From Ensifer sp. LC163 (GTDB lineage Bacteria > Pseudomonadota > Alphaproteobacteria > Rhizobiales > Rhizobiaceae), in contig NZ_MBSS01000009.1 of assembly GCF_001695855.1 (NCBI RefSeq), positions 83,937 to 147,936 of the forward strand: a DNA stretch of 64,000 nt. The letters are read 5' to 3'. The first letter of the stretch is position 1. Each line of letters starts with the position of its first letter. A program made the translations under genes and the position numbers. Shown piece by piece: positions 26,297-37,331 of this stretch. The notes under the pieces are model-generated. The model made no database searches and had not been told where the DNA came from. It saw only the letters and a list, made by a program, of their open reading frames with translations.

Positions 26297-27550
26297 TTAA
26301 GCAGGGCGAATCAGGATGTGCTTCTTCTTGCCGAGCGACAGCTTGACGATGCCATCCGAGGTCACGTCACCGCTGCCAATCAGGCGGCGCTCATCGCTGA
26401 CGGCCTCGTCATTGATGCGCACGGCACCCCCCTGAACGTGACGGCGGGCTTCGCCGTTCGATGAGGCAAGTCCTGCGCGCACGACGAGCGTCAGCAGGCC
26501 GATGCCGGCCTCGAGCTCGGATGCGGGCACATCGATCGACGGCAGGTTTTCCGAGACAGCACCTTCCTCGAAGGTCTTGCGGGCCGTCTCTGCCGCCTGC
26601 TCGGCAGCGGCGCGGCCGTGCAGCATGGCGGTGATCTCGGTGGCAAGGATCTTCTTGACCTCGTTGATCTCCGAGCCGCCGAGCTGCGAAAGCCGCGCGA
26701 TCTCCGCCATCGGCAGCGTCGTGTAGAGCTTGAGGAAACGCGAAACGTCGGCGTCCTCGGTGTTGCGCCAGTACTGCCAGAAATCGTAGGCCGACAGCAT
26801 GTCCGGGTTCAGCCAGATGGCGCCATTGACCGACTTGCCCATCTTCGCGCCCGACGATGTCGTTAACAGCGGCGAGGTGAGGGCGTAAAGCTGCGTCGTT
26901 CCCATGCGGTGGCCAAGGTCGAGACCGTTGACGATGTTGCCCCACTGATCGGACCCACCCATCTGCAGCCGGCAGCCGGTACGCTTGTGCAGTTCGACGA
27001 AATCGTAGGCCTGCAGGATCATGTAGTTGAACTCGAGGAACGACAGCGATTGCTCGCGATCAAGCCGCATCTTGACGCTGTCGAACGACAGCATGCGGTT
27101 GACCGAGAAGTGGCGGCCGACGTCGCGCAGGAATTCAAGGTAGTTGATGCCAAGCAGCCAGTCGGCGTTGTTGATCATCAGCGCGTCCTTGGGGCCGTCG
27201 CCGTAGGTGAGGTAGTTCGAAAACACCGTCTTGATGCTGGCAATATTGGCGTCGATCGTCGCCGGCGTCATCAGCTGGCGCGCCTCGTCCTTGAAGGAGG
27301 GGTCGCCAACCATGCCGGTGCCGCCGCCCATCAGCGAGATCGGCCGGTGACCGGTCGCCTGCAGCCAGTGCAGCATCATGATCTGAATGAGGCCGCCGGC
27401 GTGAAGGCTCGGCGCCGTCGGGTCAAAGCCGATATAGGCAGTCACGGTCTCCGTCCGGAACAACTGGTCGAGGCCGGCGTCATCCGAACTCTGATGGATG
27501 AAACCGCGCTCGCTGAGGGTGTGGAGGAAATCGGACTTGAACTCGGACAT
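26297..27550 (-). CDS. tyrS: Tyrosyl-tRNA synthetase
   Basis: A 417-residue class I synthetase charging tRNA-Tyr. The HIGH motif appears as HAGG (50-53, in [12 protein letters not shown]) and KMSKS as KMGKS in [12 protein letters not shown], as usual for bacterial Tyr[19 protein letters not shown] is the tyrosine-binding stretch. The C-terminus holds an S4 RNA-binding domain ([20 protein letters not shown]). Length is normal. ATG at 27550; divergent from anmK with 124 bp between. Confidence 0.97.
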   Translation of the reverse strand: MSEFKSDFLHTLSERGFIHQSSDDAGLDQLFRTETVTAYIGFDPTAPSLHAGGLIQIMMLHWLQATGHRPISLMGGGTGMVGDPSFKDEARQLMTPATIDANIASIKTVFSNYLTYGDGPKDALMINNADWLLGINYLEFLRDVGRHFSVNRMLSFDSVKMRLDREQSLSFLEFNYMILQAYDFVELHKRTGCRLQMGGSDQWGNIVNGLDLGHRMGTTQLYALTSPLLTTSSGAKMGKSVNGAIWLNPDMLSAYDFWQYWRNTEDADVSRFLKLYTTLPMAEIARLSQLGGSEINEVKKILATEITAMLHGRAAAEQAAETARKTFEEGAVSENLPSIDVPASELEAGIGLLTLVVRAGLASSNGEARRHVQGGAVRINDEAVSDERRLIGSGDVTSDGIVKLSLGKKKHILIRPA

Positions 27551-27674
27551 GACCTGTCTCTTTCGGCTGGGTAGAACGTCTGCGCGCGGCGTTTAGCACT
27601 GTTTGGGCAAAAGTGCACGTCTTTGCTTGGCCGATGATTTTGCTATGTAGACAGACAACGCCTTGGAGGAATGC

Positions 27675-28811
27675 ATGGGCAAGATCATGACCGCGGTCGG
27701 CTTGATGAGCGGGACGAGCATGGACGGGATCGACGTGGCGCTGCTGCATACCGACGGCGACGCGATTGTCGAACGGGGGCCTTCGGCCGGATACGCCTAC
27801 GACGCCCGCTTCCGCGACCGGCTGAAGCAGGGTCTCGAAGACGCAAAGTCGATCGCAAGCCGCGGGCAACGGCCAGGCATCCTGGCCGATCTCGAACGGG
27901 AACTGACACTCAGGCATGTCGAGGCGGTTCGAACCTTTCTCCAGCATAACAACATCTTGCACGAAAGTGTTGATGTCCTTGGCTTTCACGGTCAGACGGT
28001 GCTTCACCGGCCAGACGACGGCTTGACCGTCCAGATCGGCGACGGGGCGCTGCTCGCCCGCGAAACGGGCATCGATGTGGTCTATGACATGCGCGCCAAC
28101 GACATGGAGCACGGCGGCCAGGGCGCACCGCTCATTCCTGCCTATCACGCGGCGCTTGCCCGAAGCGCCGCAGCGAATGGCGAACTGGTTGCGCCGGTCG
28201 TCTTCGTCAACATCGGCGGCATCTCCAATCTGACGTTCATCGGATCGGACGACGGACTGGTTGCCTACGACAGCGGCCCCGGCAACACGCTGATCGATCA
28301 ATGGGTGGAGGCACATGCCGGCATTCCCTTTGACCAGGGCGGCATGATCGCCAGCGAAGGCAGCGTGTTGCCGGATCTCGCCGAACGCTATCTGCTCAAT
28401 CCCTTCTTTTCGGCAGAAAAGCGCCGTTCGCTCGATCGCAACGATTTCGCGCCGCCACAGGGAAAAGACGCCAATCTCGAAGACGGTGCGCGCACGCTCG
28501 CCTACGTCACGGCCGCCGCGATCGTCAAATCGGCCGGTCACCTGCCTTCTGCGCCTGCAACCTACATCGTTTGCGGCGGCGGCAGGCTCAATCCGGTGAT
28601 CATGCGGGATCTGGCATCCCAGGCGAAGATCCATGGTGCAGACGTGCTCGCGGCCGAGGCGATCGGCTTCAACGGCGATTCGATGGAAGCCGAGGCCTGG
28701 GCCTATCTTGCGGTTCGGTCGCACCGAGGGCTACCCCTGACCTATCCAGGCACGACCGGCGTGCGCCAACCGCTGACCGGTGGAAAATGGGCATCACATA
28801 CGCCCGCGTGA
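27675..28811 (+). CDS. anmK: Anhydro-N-acetylmuramic acid kinase
   Basis: A 378-residue sugar kinase of cell-wall recycling, converting 1,6-anhydro-MurNAc to MurNAc 6-phosphate. [20 protein letters not shown] near the start is the ATP-loop signature of Anm[47 protein letters not shown] and [14 protein letters not shown] follow. ATG 27675 is chosen because GGAGG sits 5 nt upstream (27665-27669). The family length is about 370. It stands divergent from tyrS. Confidence 0.95.
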   Translation: MGKIMTAVGLMSGTSMDGIDVALLHTDGDAIVERGPSAGYAYDARFRDRLKQGLEDAKSIASRGQRPGILADLERELTLRHVEAVRTFLQHNNILHESVDVLGFHGQTVLHRPDDGLTVQIGDGALLARETGIDVVYDMRANDMEHGGQGAPLIPAYHAALARSAAANGELVAPVVFVNIGGISNLTFIGSDDGLVAYDSGPGNTLIDQWVEAHAGIPFDQGGMIASEGSVLPDLAERYLLNPFFSAEKRRSLDRNDFAPPQGKDANLEDGARTLAYVTAAAIVKSAGHLPSAPATYIVCGGGRLNPVIMRDLASQAKIHGADVLAAEAIGFNGDSMEAEAWAYLAVRSHRGLPLTYPGTTGVRQPLTGGKWASHTPA

Positions 28812-28838
28812 CAGCAGGAAGCGTCAGCGCCCCACATT

Positions 28839-28859
28839 TTGATCGATTAATCAATTTTT
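28839..28859 (+). terminator. Possible weak terminator after anmK
   Basis: AT-rich inverted repeat TTGAT (28839-28843) and ATCAA (28850-28854) followed by TTTTTC, 28 nt after the anmK stop. The stem is short and weak. Confidence 0.35.
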
Positions 28860-28948
28860 CGCCCGCCGCCGATAGTATCGTCCGGCGCTGTCACATGAGG
28901 CGGCACCAAGCGGCCTTGCCGTAGCAATAGACAATTCGGGTTCCGTCG

Positions 28949-30148
28949 ATGGGTGGTGCGATTTCTCTGCTGGCTGTGAACTTCATCATCGCCCAGATAT
29001 TCACTGCAGCATTTCTTGTGATAGCCGCGAAGAGCCGGTCCAGACGCGCCGCGCTCTATTGCGCGGGCGGGTTTGCCGTTGCGTCATTCGCGGCGGTGTT
29101 CGAAGCCGTCGTGCCGTTTACATCCTTCCCTCGTTTTTTCGCCATCAGTGCATTCGCGAGTGTGCTCGCCGGTTTCTGTCTGTTGCGCTTCGGCCTCGGT
29201 CTGTTCTATCGCGTGCCGGCCAACTGGCAGGTTCTTGTCGCGTTCTTCCTGGCCTCAGTGGCGCTCGACCTGGGCATATACGACCTGCCGAGAGGAACGC
29301 TGCAGCATGCGGCACTTTATCAGTTGCCGTTCTTCGTCATTCAGGCGTGCTCGGCATCAGTCGTCATCCGCTCCGAACGGCGCTCGGCGGCAGACTGGAT
29401 CCTGCTCTCGCTGCTGGTACTGACCTCTTGCTACTATCTCCTGAAAGTCTATGCCGCTGTGGCAGCCGGCTCCGGGGCAACGGCTCAGGATTATGTATCG
29501 AGCCCGTTCGCGCTGATTTCCCAGGCGCTTGGCGCCATGCTGATCGTCAGCACCGGCCTTGCCATGCTCGGCGTCATGGTCAAGGAGATCGTCGACGACG
29601 CGCGTGCACGCTCGGAAATCGACCTGCTTTCCGGGCTCTACAACAGGCGCGGCTTCACCGAGCGTGTCATCCCAATGCTCCAACTGCGCGAAGGCCGCCT
29701 GCCGGGCACCTTGATTCTGGCCGACCTCGACCGTTTCAAACTGGTGAACGACAGCTACGGTCATCACACGGGCGACGAGGTGATCCGTCGGTTTGCGCGG
29801 GTCCTGAAGGATGTCATGCCCAACCGCGCGGTTGCCAGTCGTCTTGGCGGCGAAGAATTTGCAGTGTTCCTGCCGTCCACCGACCTGGAAGAGGCGCGGG
29901 TGGTCGCGCACGGAATGCGCGCTGCGATGATGTCGCAGAGGATCGACGGCCTTGCGGAGCAGGCGAGAGTGACCGCGAGCTTCGGTGTTGCGGCCGTTGC
30001 AAAGGCTGAACCGCTCGAACAGGCGATGCAGCGGGCAGACAAGGCGCTCTATGCAGCAAAGGAAAACGGGCGCAACCGGGTAGAATGCGCCGCGGTGCCG
30101 CAGAATGTGGTCAACCCAACGGTCCCACAATGGATCGGGCGGCCTTGA
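28949..30148 (+). CDS. Membrane diguanylate cyclase
   Basis: A 399-residue protein. Residues 1-210 hold about six membrane helices in a MASE-like sensor; residues about 230-390 are a GGDEF domain with DLLSGLYNRRGFTE, LILADLDRFKLVNDSYGHHTGDEV and GGEEF at 300-304. Substrate and metal residues are intact, so c-di-GMP synthesis is expected. The usual inhibitory RxxD site before GGEEF is missing (NRAVASRL), which implies no product inhibition. ATG 28949 has no clear ribosome-binding site. It is transcribed alone, ending at a hairpin with the convergent hydrolase gene. Confidence 0.92.
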   Translation: MGGAISLLAVNFIIAQIFTAAFLVIAAKSRSRRAALYCAGGFAVASFAAVFEAVVPFTSFPRFFAISAFASVLAGFCLLRFGLGLFYRVPANWQVLVAFFLASVALDLGIYDLPRGTLQHAALYQLPFFVIQACSASVVIRSERRSAADWILLSLLVLTSCYYLLKVYAAVAAGSGATAQDYVSSPFALISQALGAMLIVSTGLAMLGVMVKEIVDDARARSEIDLLSGLYNRRGFTERVIPMLQLREGRLPGTLILADLDRFKLVNDSYGHHTGDEVIRRFARVLKDVMPNRAVASRLGGEEFAVFLPSTDLEEARVVAHGMRAAMMSQRIDGLAEQARVTASFGVAAVAKAEPLEQAMQRADKALYAAKENGRNRVECAAVPQNVVNPTVPQWIGRP

Positions 30149-30157
30149 GAGCCGCCC
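30137..30157. terminator. Hairpin between convergent cyclase and hydrolase genes
   Basis: Perfect 7-bp arms GGGCGGC and GCCGCCC with a 7-nt loop that contains the cyclase stop codon. It lies 10 bp from the hydrolase stop. There is no T-run, so termination is only plausible. Confidence 0.4.
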
Positions 30158-30166
30158 GCATCGGCA

Positions 30167-30844
30167 TCAGCGGATGCGCTTGGCAGCCGGTTCCGGCGTC
30201 AGTTCGCCGTTGAGGCGACGGTCGAGGTAATCCTCGCATTCCGCCATCAGGCCTTCGACCTGGCCATTGAAGAAGTGGTTGGCTCCCGGCACGGTCTTAT
30301 GGGTGATGAGAATACCCTTCTGTGCCTTCAGCTTTTCGACAAGTCCGTTCACGTCCTTCTCTGGCGCCACCTTGTCCGAATCACCGTTGATGATCAGACC
30401 GGAAGACGGGCAGGGCGCCAGGAACGAGAAGTCATAGGTGTTGGGCTGCGGAGCGACGGCCATGAACCCTTCGATTTCCGGGCGGCGCATCAGGAGCTGC
30501 ATGCCGATCCAGGCGCCGAAGGAATAGCCGGCAACCCAGCAGCTCTTCGAATCAGGATGCAGGCTCTGCACCCAGTCGAGCGCCGATGCGGCATCCGACA
30601 GTTCGCCGGCCCCGTGATCGAATTCACCCTGGCTACGGCCGATGCCCCGGAAGTTGAAACGCAGCGTCGTAAAGCCGCGCTTCTGGAACATGTAGAAAAG
30701 CTGGTAGACGATCTGGTTGTTCATCGTGCCGCCGAACTGCGGGTGCGGGTGCAGGATGATGGCAATCGGGGCGCTCTTCTGCTTCGAAGGCTGATAGCGG
30801 CCTTCGAGGCGGCCGGCAGGTCCGTTGAAGATAATTTCGGGCAT
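30167..30844 (-). CDS. Alpha/beta hydrolase (COG2945-like)
   Basis: A 225-residue hydrolase. MPEIIFNGPAGRLEGRYQPS leads to IAIILHPHPQFGGTMNNQIV, TLRFNFRGIGRSQGEFDHG, the nucleophile serine in VAGYSFGAWIG, Asp in INGDSDKVAP and His in VPGANHFF, so the triad is complete. Related proteins are annotated as esterases or dienelactone-hydrolase-like; the substrate is unknown. ATG 30844 has GGAGAG 6 nt upstream, which decides the start over longer frames. It diverges from the SUF operon, and the ICE-like site lies in the shared upstream region. Confidence 0.87.
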   Translation of the reverse strand: MPEIIFNGPAGRLEGRYQPSKQKSAPIAIILHPHPQFGGTMNNQIVYQLFYMFQKRGFTTLRFNFRGIGRSQGEFDHGAGELSDAASALDWVQSLHPDSKSCWVAGYSFGAWIGMQLLMRRPEIEGFMAVAPQPNTYDFSFLAPCPSSGLIINGDSDKVAPEKDVNGLVEKLKAQKGILITHKTVPGANHFFNGQVEGLMAECEDYLDRRLNGELTPEPAAKRIR

Positions 30845-30918
30845 TGGCTCTCCGGGGGTGTTCCTGGTTCGAATCTTGGTTTCGGATCGCGATGAGTCTT
30901 GACGAAAGCACTCAGCTT

Positions 30919-30948
30919 TTCTAAAACCTAGTTTAGAACCGTTCAAAA
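30919..30948. promoter_or_regulatory. ICE-like (Irr) site upstream of SUF operon
   Basis: TTTAGAA-CCG-TTCAAAA at 30932-30948 matches the rhizobial iron-control element TTTAGAA-N3-TTCTAAA with one mismatch. The same TTTAGAA half also forms a perfect inverted repeat with TTCTAAA at 30919-30925 (6-bp spacer). It lies 121 bp before sufS2 and 75 bp before the divergent hydrolase ATG. Irr control of suf is known in rhizobia; binding here is inferred. Confidence 0.6.
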
Positions 30949-31068
30949 CTTCTGTGCGGGCATTCCGCCGTGTGTTTCGTCTCATAAGGCAAGCGAGGCG
31001 GAAAATTCAAGGAAAATGCACCGTCGGTGGTTGTCGGCGATGAGTCTATTGTTCTAGCGAAGGAAATT

Positions 31069-32235
31069 ATGTCGAGCTCGCGCATCTATATGGACTGGAA
31101 CGCCACGGCGCCGCTTCTTGCCGAAGCGCGCGACGCGTGCCTGTCTGCGCTCGACCTGGTCGGCAACCCTTCCTCGGTCCATGGCGAGGGCCGGACGATC
31201 CGCACGCTGATCGAAAATGCCCGCCGCGACGTGGCTGCCCTTTGCGGCGCCAAGGCGGCAAGCGTGATCTTTACCAGCGGTGCGACCGAAGCAGCCAACA
31301 TGGTGTTGACGCCCGATTTCCGCATGGGCCGGACGCCGCTGAAGATCGGCCGGCTCTATGCATCCGCTATCGAACATCCGGCCGTGCGCGAAGGCGGGCG
31401 GTTTGGGCGCGAGAACGTTTCGGAAATCCCGGTGACGGCCGCCGGCGTCGCCGATCTGGAGGCACTGCGCGAACTCCTGGATGCACATGACCGCGAAAGC
31501 GGGTTGCCGATGGTGGCGGTGATGCTGGTCAACAACGAAACCGGCATCGTTCAGCCTGTTGCCGAGATTGCGGAGATTGTTCGAGGCCATGGCGGCATTC
31601 TCGTCGTCGACGCGGTGCAGGCCGCCGGACGACTGCCGCTTTCAATCGAAGCATTGGGCGCGGATTTTCTCATCATCTCCTCGCACAAGATCGGCGGTCC
31701 CAAGGGGGCCGGCGCGCTTGTCGCCCGTGGAGAGATCATGATGCCGACACCATTGATCAAGGGCGGCGGCCAGGAGAAAGGCCATCGGTCCGGCACGGAG
31801 AATGCGGTCGCACTTGCAGGCTTTGCCGCGGCGGCGCGCAAAGCCGCCGATAATCTCACGGAGCGAATGACATCGGTGGCGGCACTTCGCGACCGGCTGG
31901 AACAGGAGATTCAAGTCTCGGCGCCGGATGTGGTCATCCACGGCCGCGACGTTTCGCGCGTTGGCAACACCACCTTCTTCACGCTTCCTGGTATGAAGGC
32001 GGAAACGGGGCAGATCGCTTTCGATCTTGAAGGCGTGGCACTTTCGGCAGGCTCGGCCTGCTCGTCCGGCAAGGTCGGCCAGAGCCACGTGCTGACGGCC
32101 ATGGGCTATGACCCGCGCCAGGGCGCACTGCGCATCTCGATCGGGCCCGGCACGACGGAAGCGGAGATCGAGCGTTGCGCGGCAGTGTTCGCCAAGGTGG
32201 CGGCAAGGCGCCGCGCAACGGGGCAAGCCGCATGA
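31069..32235 (+). CDS. sufS2: Cysteine desulfurase, NifS/IscS type (SufS2)
   Basis: A 388-residue PLP enzyme that takes sulfur from cysteine for Fe-S clusters. It starts IYMDWNATAPLLAEA; VNNETGIVQP, the PLP lysine Lys207 in SSHKIGGPKG, and catalytic Cys331 in SAGSACSSGKVGQSH mark the group I NifS/IscS class, distinct from SufS. ATG 31069 has AGGAA about 4 nt upstream; an earlier start at 31027 lacks support. It heads the SUF operon, 150 bp before sufB, like sufS2 in the Agrobacterium sufS2BCDS1XA operon. Confidence 0.92.
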   Translation: MSSSRIYMDWNATAPLLAEARDACLSALDLVGNPSSVHGEGRTIRTLIENARRDVAALCGAKAASVIFTSGATEAANMVLTPDFRMGRTPLKIGRLYASAIEHPAVREGGRFGRENVSEIPVTAAGVADLEALRELLDAHDRESGLPMVAVMLVNNETGIVQPVAEIAEIVRGHGGILVVDAVQAAGRLPLSIEALGADFLIISSHKIGGPKGAGALVARGEIMMPTPLIKGGGQEKGHRSGTENAVALAGFAAAARKAADNLTERMTSVAALRDRLEQEIQVSAPDVVIHGRDVSRVGNTTFFTLPGMKAETGQIAFDLEGVALSAGSACSSGKVGQSHVLTAMGYDPRQGALRISIGPGTTEAEIERCAAVFAKVAARRRATGQAA

Positions 32236-32257
32236 GCACGTGCGGTTGAACGAAATT

Positions 32258-32277
32258 GCGGAAAAGCAATTTTCCGC
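32258..32277. repeat. Hairpin between sufS2 and sufB
   Basis: Perfect 8-bp arms GCGGAAAA and TTTTCCGC around GCAA. It could slow transcription or protect the mRNA between the two genes. The following bases (TTGG) are a poor T-run. Confidence 0.45.
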
Positions 32278-32387
32278 TTGGCAAACGGGGTGAAAAGCGC
32301 CTTTTAGCCATTACATAAGCGGTGCGCCAAGTTCGCATCGTGTTGACAAGCTACCGGACCTTGGATCCGGAAAGATTGGAGAACGAC

Positions 32388-33857
<1,470 letters not shown>

Positions 33858-33935
33858 GGCCCTGAACTGAATATTGAATGGCGCGCATCAGCTTTGCGCG
33901 CGAACAGACGTTCGTTTCCCAAGAGGACGATAGAA

Positions 33936-34691
33936 ATGCTTGAAATCAAGAACCTGCACGCACGCATCGCCGAAGACGGCACTGAAATCATCCGTGGCCT
34001 GAACCTGACCGTAAAGGCCGGCGAAGTCGCCGCCATCATGGGTCCGAACGGCTCCGGCAAGTCGACGCTGTCCTACATCCTGTCTGGCCGCGAAGACTAC
34101 GAAGTCACCGAAGGCGAGATCCTTTACAACGGCGAGAACATCCTTGAGCTCGAGGCTTCCGAGCGTGCGGCCAAGGGCATCTTCCTCGCCTTCCAGTACC
34201 CGGTCGAAATCCCGGGCGTTGCCACCATGCAGTTCCTGAAGGTGGCAATGAACGAGCAGCGCAAGTATCGCGGCGAAGACGAGATGACGACGCCGGACTT
34301 CATGCGTCGGGTCAAGGAAGCCGCCGCCGAGCTGAAGATCGCGCCGGAGATGCTGCGCCGTCCGCTGAACGTCGGCTTCTCCGGCGGTGAAAAGAAGCGC
34401 GCCGAGATCCTGCAGATGGCTCTGCTCGAGCCGAAGCTGTGCGTGCTCGACGAAACAGACTCCGGTCTTGACATCGATGCGTTGAAGATCGTTGCCGACG
34501 GCGTCAACGCGCTGCGTTCGCCCGACCGCGCCGTGATCGTCATCACCCACTACCAGCGCCTGCTCGACTACATCATTCCGGACACCGTGCACGTGCTCTA
34601 CAAGGGACAGGTCATCAAGTCGGGCGACAAGACGCTTGCACACGAACTCGAAGCCAACGGCTACGCGGACCTCATCGAGGCCGCGGCCTAG
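33936..34691 (+). CDS. sufC: Fe-S assembly ATPase SufC
   Basis: A 251-residue ABC-type ATPase that drives conformational change of SufBD. Walker A GPNGSGKS (36-43), signature FSGGEKKRAEI, Walker B LCVLDETDSGLD and the H-loop VITHYQRLL are all intact. The DETDSGLD form is specific to SufC. ATG 33936 has AAGAGGA about 8 nt upstream. It is followed after 22 bp by sufD. Confidence 0.97.
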   Translation: MLEIKNLHARIAEDGTEIIRGLNLTVKAGEVAAIMGPNGSGKSTLSYILSGREDYEVTEGEILYNGENILELEASERAAKGIFLAFQYPVEIPGVATMQFLKVAMNEQRKYRGEDEMTTPDFMRRVKEAAAELKIAPEMLRRPLNVGFSGGEKKRAEILQMALLEPKLCVLDETDSGLDIDALKIVADGVNALRSPDRAVIVITHYQRLLDYIIPDTVHVLYKGQVIKSGDKTLAHELEANGYADLIEAAA

Positions 34692-34713
34692 GGCCTGTTG
34701 AAGGAGTGTTCGA

Positions 34714-35991
34714 ATGAATATGCAACAGGCAATCAAGATGACGGCAGCCGAAACGGCGCTCGTCGATGCCTATACCACGCAGATCGGCGACCTGCCGGGC
34801 GACGGCTCGGTGCTGTCGGTTCGTGACACCTTGGTGCACGAACTGCGGACGGCCGGCCTGCCGACGCGCCGCGTCGAATCCTGGCACTATACGGACCTTC
34901 GCACACTGCTGCGGACGGTGCCTGCCGCCGATCCGACGGCGTTCGCCGATCGCGTCGAGGCACTTGTCGCCGGCTCGACCGTGCTTTCGGTGCGCAACGG
35001 CCATGCGGATCTCAAAGGTAATGCGCCTGAGGGCGTAACGATCCGTTCCTATACCGATAGCCTGCTCGACGGTTCTGCCGCCGCTGGCCTTGCCGTGCTC
35101 GGCTCCGACGACGCGATCGGGCGCATCAATGGCGGCCTTGTGCGCGGCGGTCTGGAACTTGCGATTGCAGACGGCACCGAGCTGGAAGATCCGCTCGAAA
35201 TCCAGCTGGTACAGAGCATGGGCCAGGCGCATACGCGCTTCCCGGTTTCCTTCGGTGCTGGCGCCAAGGCAACCGTGATCGAGCGCCACCTGTCGACCGA
35301 TGACGGCGAGAGCCTGGTCTCGACAGTCAACGACGTGACGGTGGGCGAAGGCGCAGATATCATCTGGATCATCCTGCAGCAGCAGGGGGTCGCCGACACG
35401 CATTTCGGCCAGATCCGCTTCGATCTCGCCAAGGACGCCAAGCTGTATCTTTTCGTCATCAATGCCGGCGGCAAGCTGGTGCGACAGGAGATCCACGGCA
35501 AGACGAGCGGCGAAGGCGCCGACTTCAAACTGCGCGGCATCAACCTGCTCGGCGGCGAAAGCCACACGGACGTGACCTTCACGCTTGGCCACAACGTGCC
35601 GCACACCACATCGACGGAAATCATCCGCAACGTGGTCTTCGATCGCGCCAAAGGCGTCTTCCAGGGCAAGATCCTGGTGGCCAAGGACGCGCAGAAGACC
35701 GACGCGCGGATGGCGTGCAACACGCTGCTTCTTTCGGACGATGCCGACCTTTCGTCCAAGCCCGAGCTGGAGATCTTCGCCGACGACGTGCAGTGCGGTC
35801 ACGGCGCGACGGTTACCGACATCGACCACACGCAGCTCTTCTATCTGCTTGCGCGCGGCATCCCGGAAAACAAGGCGCGGGCGATGCTCGTCAACGCCTT
35901 CGTCGCCGAAATCGTCGAGGAACTCGAAGACGAGCCGCTGGTCGAGGCGCTGGAAGGCGTAATCTCGACCTGGCTCGTGAAGCATGCCTGA
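34714..35991 (+). CDS. sufD: Fe-S assembly protein SufD
   Basis: A 425-residue partner of SufB. The N-terminal half is variable; VESWHYTDLR is the usual SufD opening, and the C-terminal beta-helix has KTDARMACNTLLLSDDADL, KPELEIFADDVQCGHGATV with its conserved His, and LFYLLARGIPENKARAMLV. ATG 34714 follows AAGGAG. It ends 27 bp before sufS. Confidence 0.96.
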   Translation: MNMQQAIKMTAAETALVDAYTTQIGDLPGDGSVLSVRDTLVHELRTAGLPTRRVESWHYTDLRTLLRTVPAADPTAFADRVEALVAGSTVLSVRNGHADLKGNAPEGVTIRSYTDSLLDGSAAAGLAVLGSDDAIGRINGGLVRGGLELAIADGTELEDPLEIQLVQSMGQAHTRFPVSFGAGAKATVIERHLSTDDGESLVSTVNDVTVGEGADIIWIILQQQGVADTHFGQIRFDLAKDAKLYLFVINAGGKLVRQEIHGKTSGEGADFKLRGINLLGGESHTDVTFTLGHNVPHTTSTEIIRNVVFDRAKGVFQGKILVAKDAQKTDARMACNTLLLSDDADLSSKPELEIFADDVQCGHGATVTDIDHTQLFYLLARGIPENKARAMLVNAFVAEIVEELEDEPLVEALEGVISTWLVKHA

Positions 35992-36018
35992 CAGGCGCGT
36001 CTGATTGGATTGAAAGAC

Positions 36019-37260
36019 ATGGAACACACTGTGCCGGTGCCAGCCTATGACGTCGAAGCGATCCGCAAGGATTTCCCGATCCTGTCGCGGACCGTCTATG
36101 GCAAGCCGCTTGTCTATCTCGACAACGGCGCATCGGCGCAGAAGCCGCAGGTCGTCATCGACGCGGTGTCCCATGCCTACGCCAACGAATACGCCAATGT
36201 GCATCGCGGACTGCATTTCCTCTCGAATGCGGCCACCGAAGCCTACGAGGCGTCGCGCGAGAAAGTGCGCCGCTTCCTGAACGCACCATCCGCCGACAAC
36301 ATCATCTTCACCAAGTCTTCGACCGAGGCGATCAACACGGTCGCCTATGGCTACGGCATGCCGAAGCTGGGCGAGGGCGACGAGATCGTGCTGTCGATCA
36401 TGGAGCACCACTCCAACATCGTGCCGTGGCATTTCATCCGCGAACGCCAGGGCGCCAAGCTGGTCTGGGCGCCGATCGACGATGACGGCGCATTCCATAT
36501 CGAAGATTTCGTCAAGTGCCTGACGGAGCGCACAAAGCTCATCGCCATTACCCATATGTCGAACGCTCTGGGCACCGTGGTTCCGGTCAAGGAGATCTGC
36601 CGCATCGCCCGCGAGCGCGGCATTCCGGTGCTGGTCGACGGCAGTCAGGGCGCCGTTCATACGCCGGTCGACGTGCAGGACATCGATTGCGACTGGTACG
36701 TGATGACCGGTCACAAGCTCTACGGCCCCTCCGGCATCGGCGTGCTTTACGGCAAGATGGACCGCCTGAAGGAAATGCGACCCTTCATGGGCGGCGGTGA
36801 AATGATCGAGGAAGTGACCGAAGACCGCGTCACCTATAACGATCCGCCGCATCGTTTCGAAGCCGGCACACCGCCGATCGTCCAGGCGATCGGGCTCGGT
36901 TATGCTCTCGACTACATGGAAAAGATCGGCCGGGCGGCGATCACGAAACACGAGGCAGATCTGACCGCCTATGCGCGCGAGCGTCTATCAGCGATCAACT
37001 CGCTCAAGGTGTTTGGCGATGCGCCTGGCAAGGGCAGCATCTTCTCCTTCGAGATTGCCGGTGTTCACTCCCATGATATCTCGATGGTGATCGATCGCGC
37101 CGGCGTTGCGGTGCGGGCGGGTACGCATTGTGCGCAGCCGCTCTTGAAACGCTTCGGCGTGACCTCCACATGCCGGGCATCCTTCGGCCTCTACAATACG
37201 CGGGCCGAAGTGGACGCTCTGGCGGATGCGCTCGACTACGCGCGCAAGTTCTTCGCCTGA
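36019..37260 (+). CDS. sufS: Cysteine desulfurase SufS (SufS1)
   Basis: A 413-residue group II desulfurase. LVYLDNGASAQKPQVVIDAV, VHRGLHFLSNAAT, the PLP lysine Lys233 in VMTGHKLYGPSG, and the active Cys371 in VRAGTHCAQPLLKRFG identify SufS rather than NifS. Such enzymes normally hand sulfur to SufE or SufU; neither is in this window. ATG 36019 gives MEHTVPV; a TTG at 36010 is possible. This is the second desulfurase in the operon. Confidence 0.95.
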   Translation: MEHTVPVPAYDVEAIRKDFPILSRTVYGKPLVYLDNGASAQKPQVVIDAVSHAYANEYANVHRGLHFLSNAATEAYEASREKVRRFLNAPSADNIIFTKSSTEAINTVAYGYGMPKLGEGDEIVLSIMEHHSNIVPWHFIRERQGAKLVWAPIDDDGAFHIEDFVKCLTERTKLIAITHMSNALGTVVPVKEICRIARERGIPVLVDGSQGAVHTPVDVQDIDCDWYVMTGHKLYGPSGIGVLYGKMDRLKEMRPFMGGGEMIEEVTEDRVTYNDPPHRFEAGTPPIVQAIGLGYALDYMEKIGRAAITKHEADLTAYARERLSAINSLKVFGDAPGKGSIFSFEIAGVHSHDISMVIDRAGVAVRAGTHCAQPLLKRFGVTSTCRASFGLYNTRAEVDALADALDYARKFFA

Positions 37261-37276
37261 TCGAGTTTGAAAAATG

Positions 37277-37305
37277 GTTCAGAACTTCTACTCAAGCATC
37301 TGAAC
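37277..37305. repeat. Inverted repeat between sufS and sufT
   Basis: GTTCAGA (37277-37283) and TCTGAAC (37299-37305) with a 15-nt spacer, in the 71-bp gap between sufS and the DUF59 gene. It could form a stem-loop in the mRNA or be a protein site; nothing more can be said. Confidence 0.35.
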
Positions 37306-37331
37306 TGAAATAGAAAGTCTAGGAGGCCGAC

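Noticed and set aside
37277..37295. A second Irr ICE element inside the SUF operon
   Set aside because: TTCAGAA and TTCTACT resemble half-sites, but the spacing is 1 bp rather than 3 and the match is poor.
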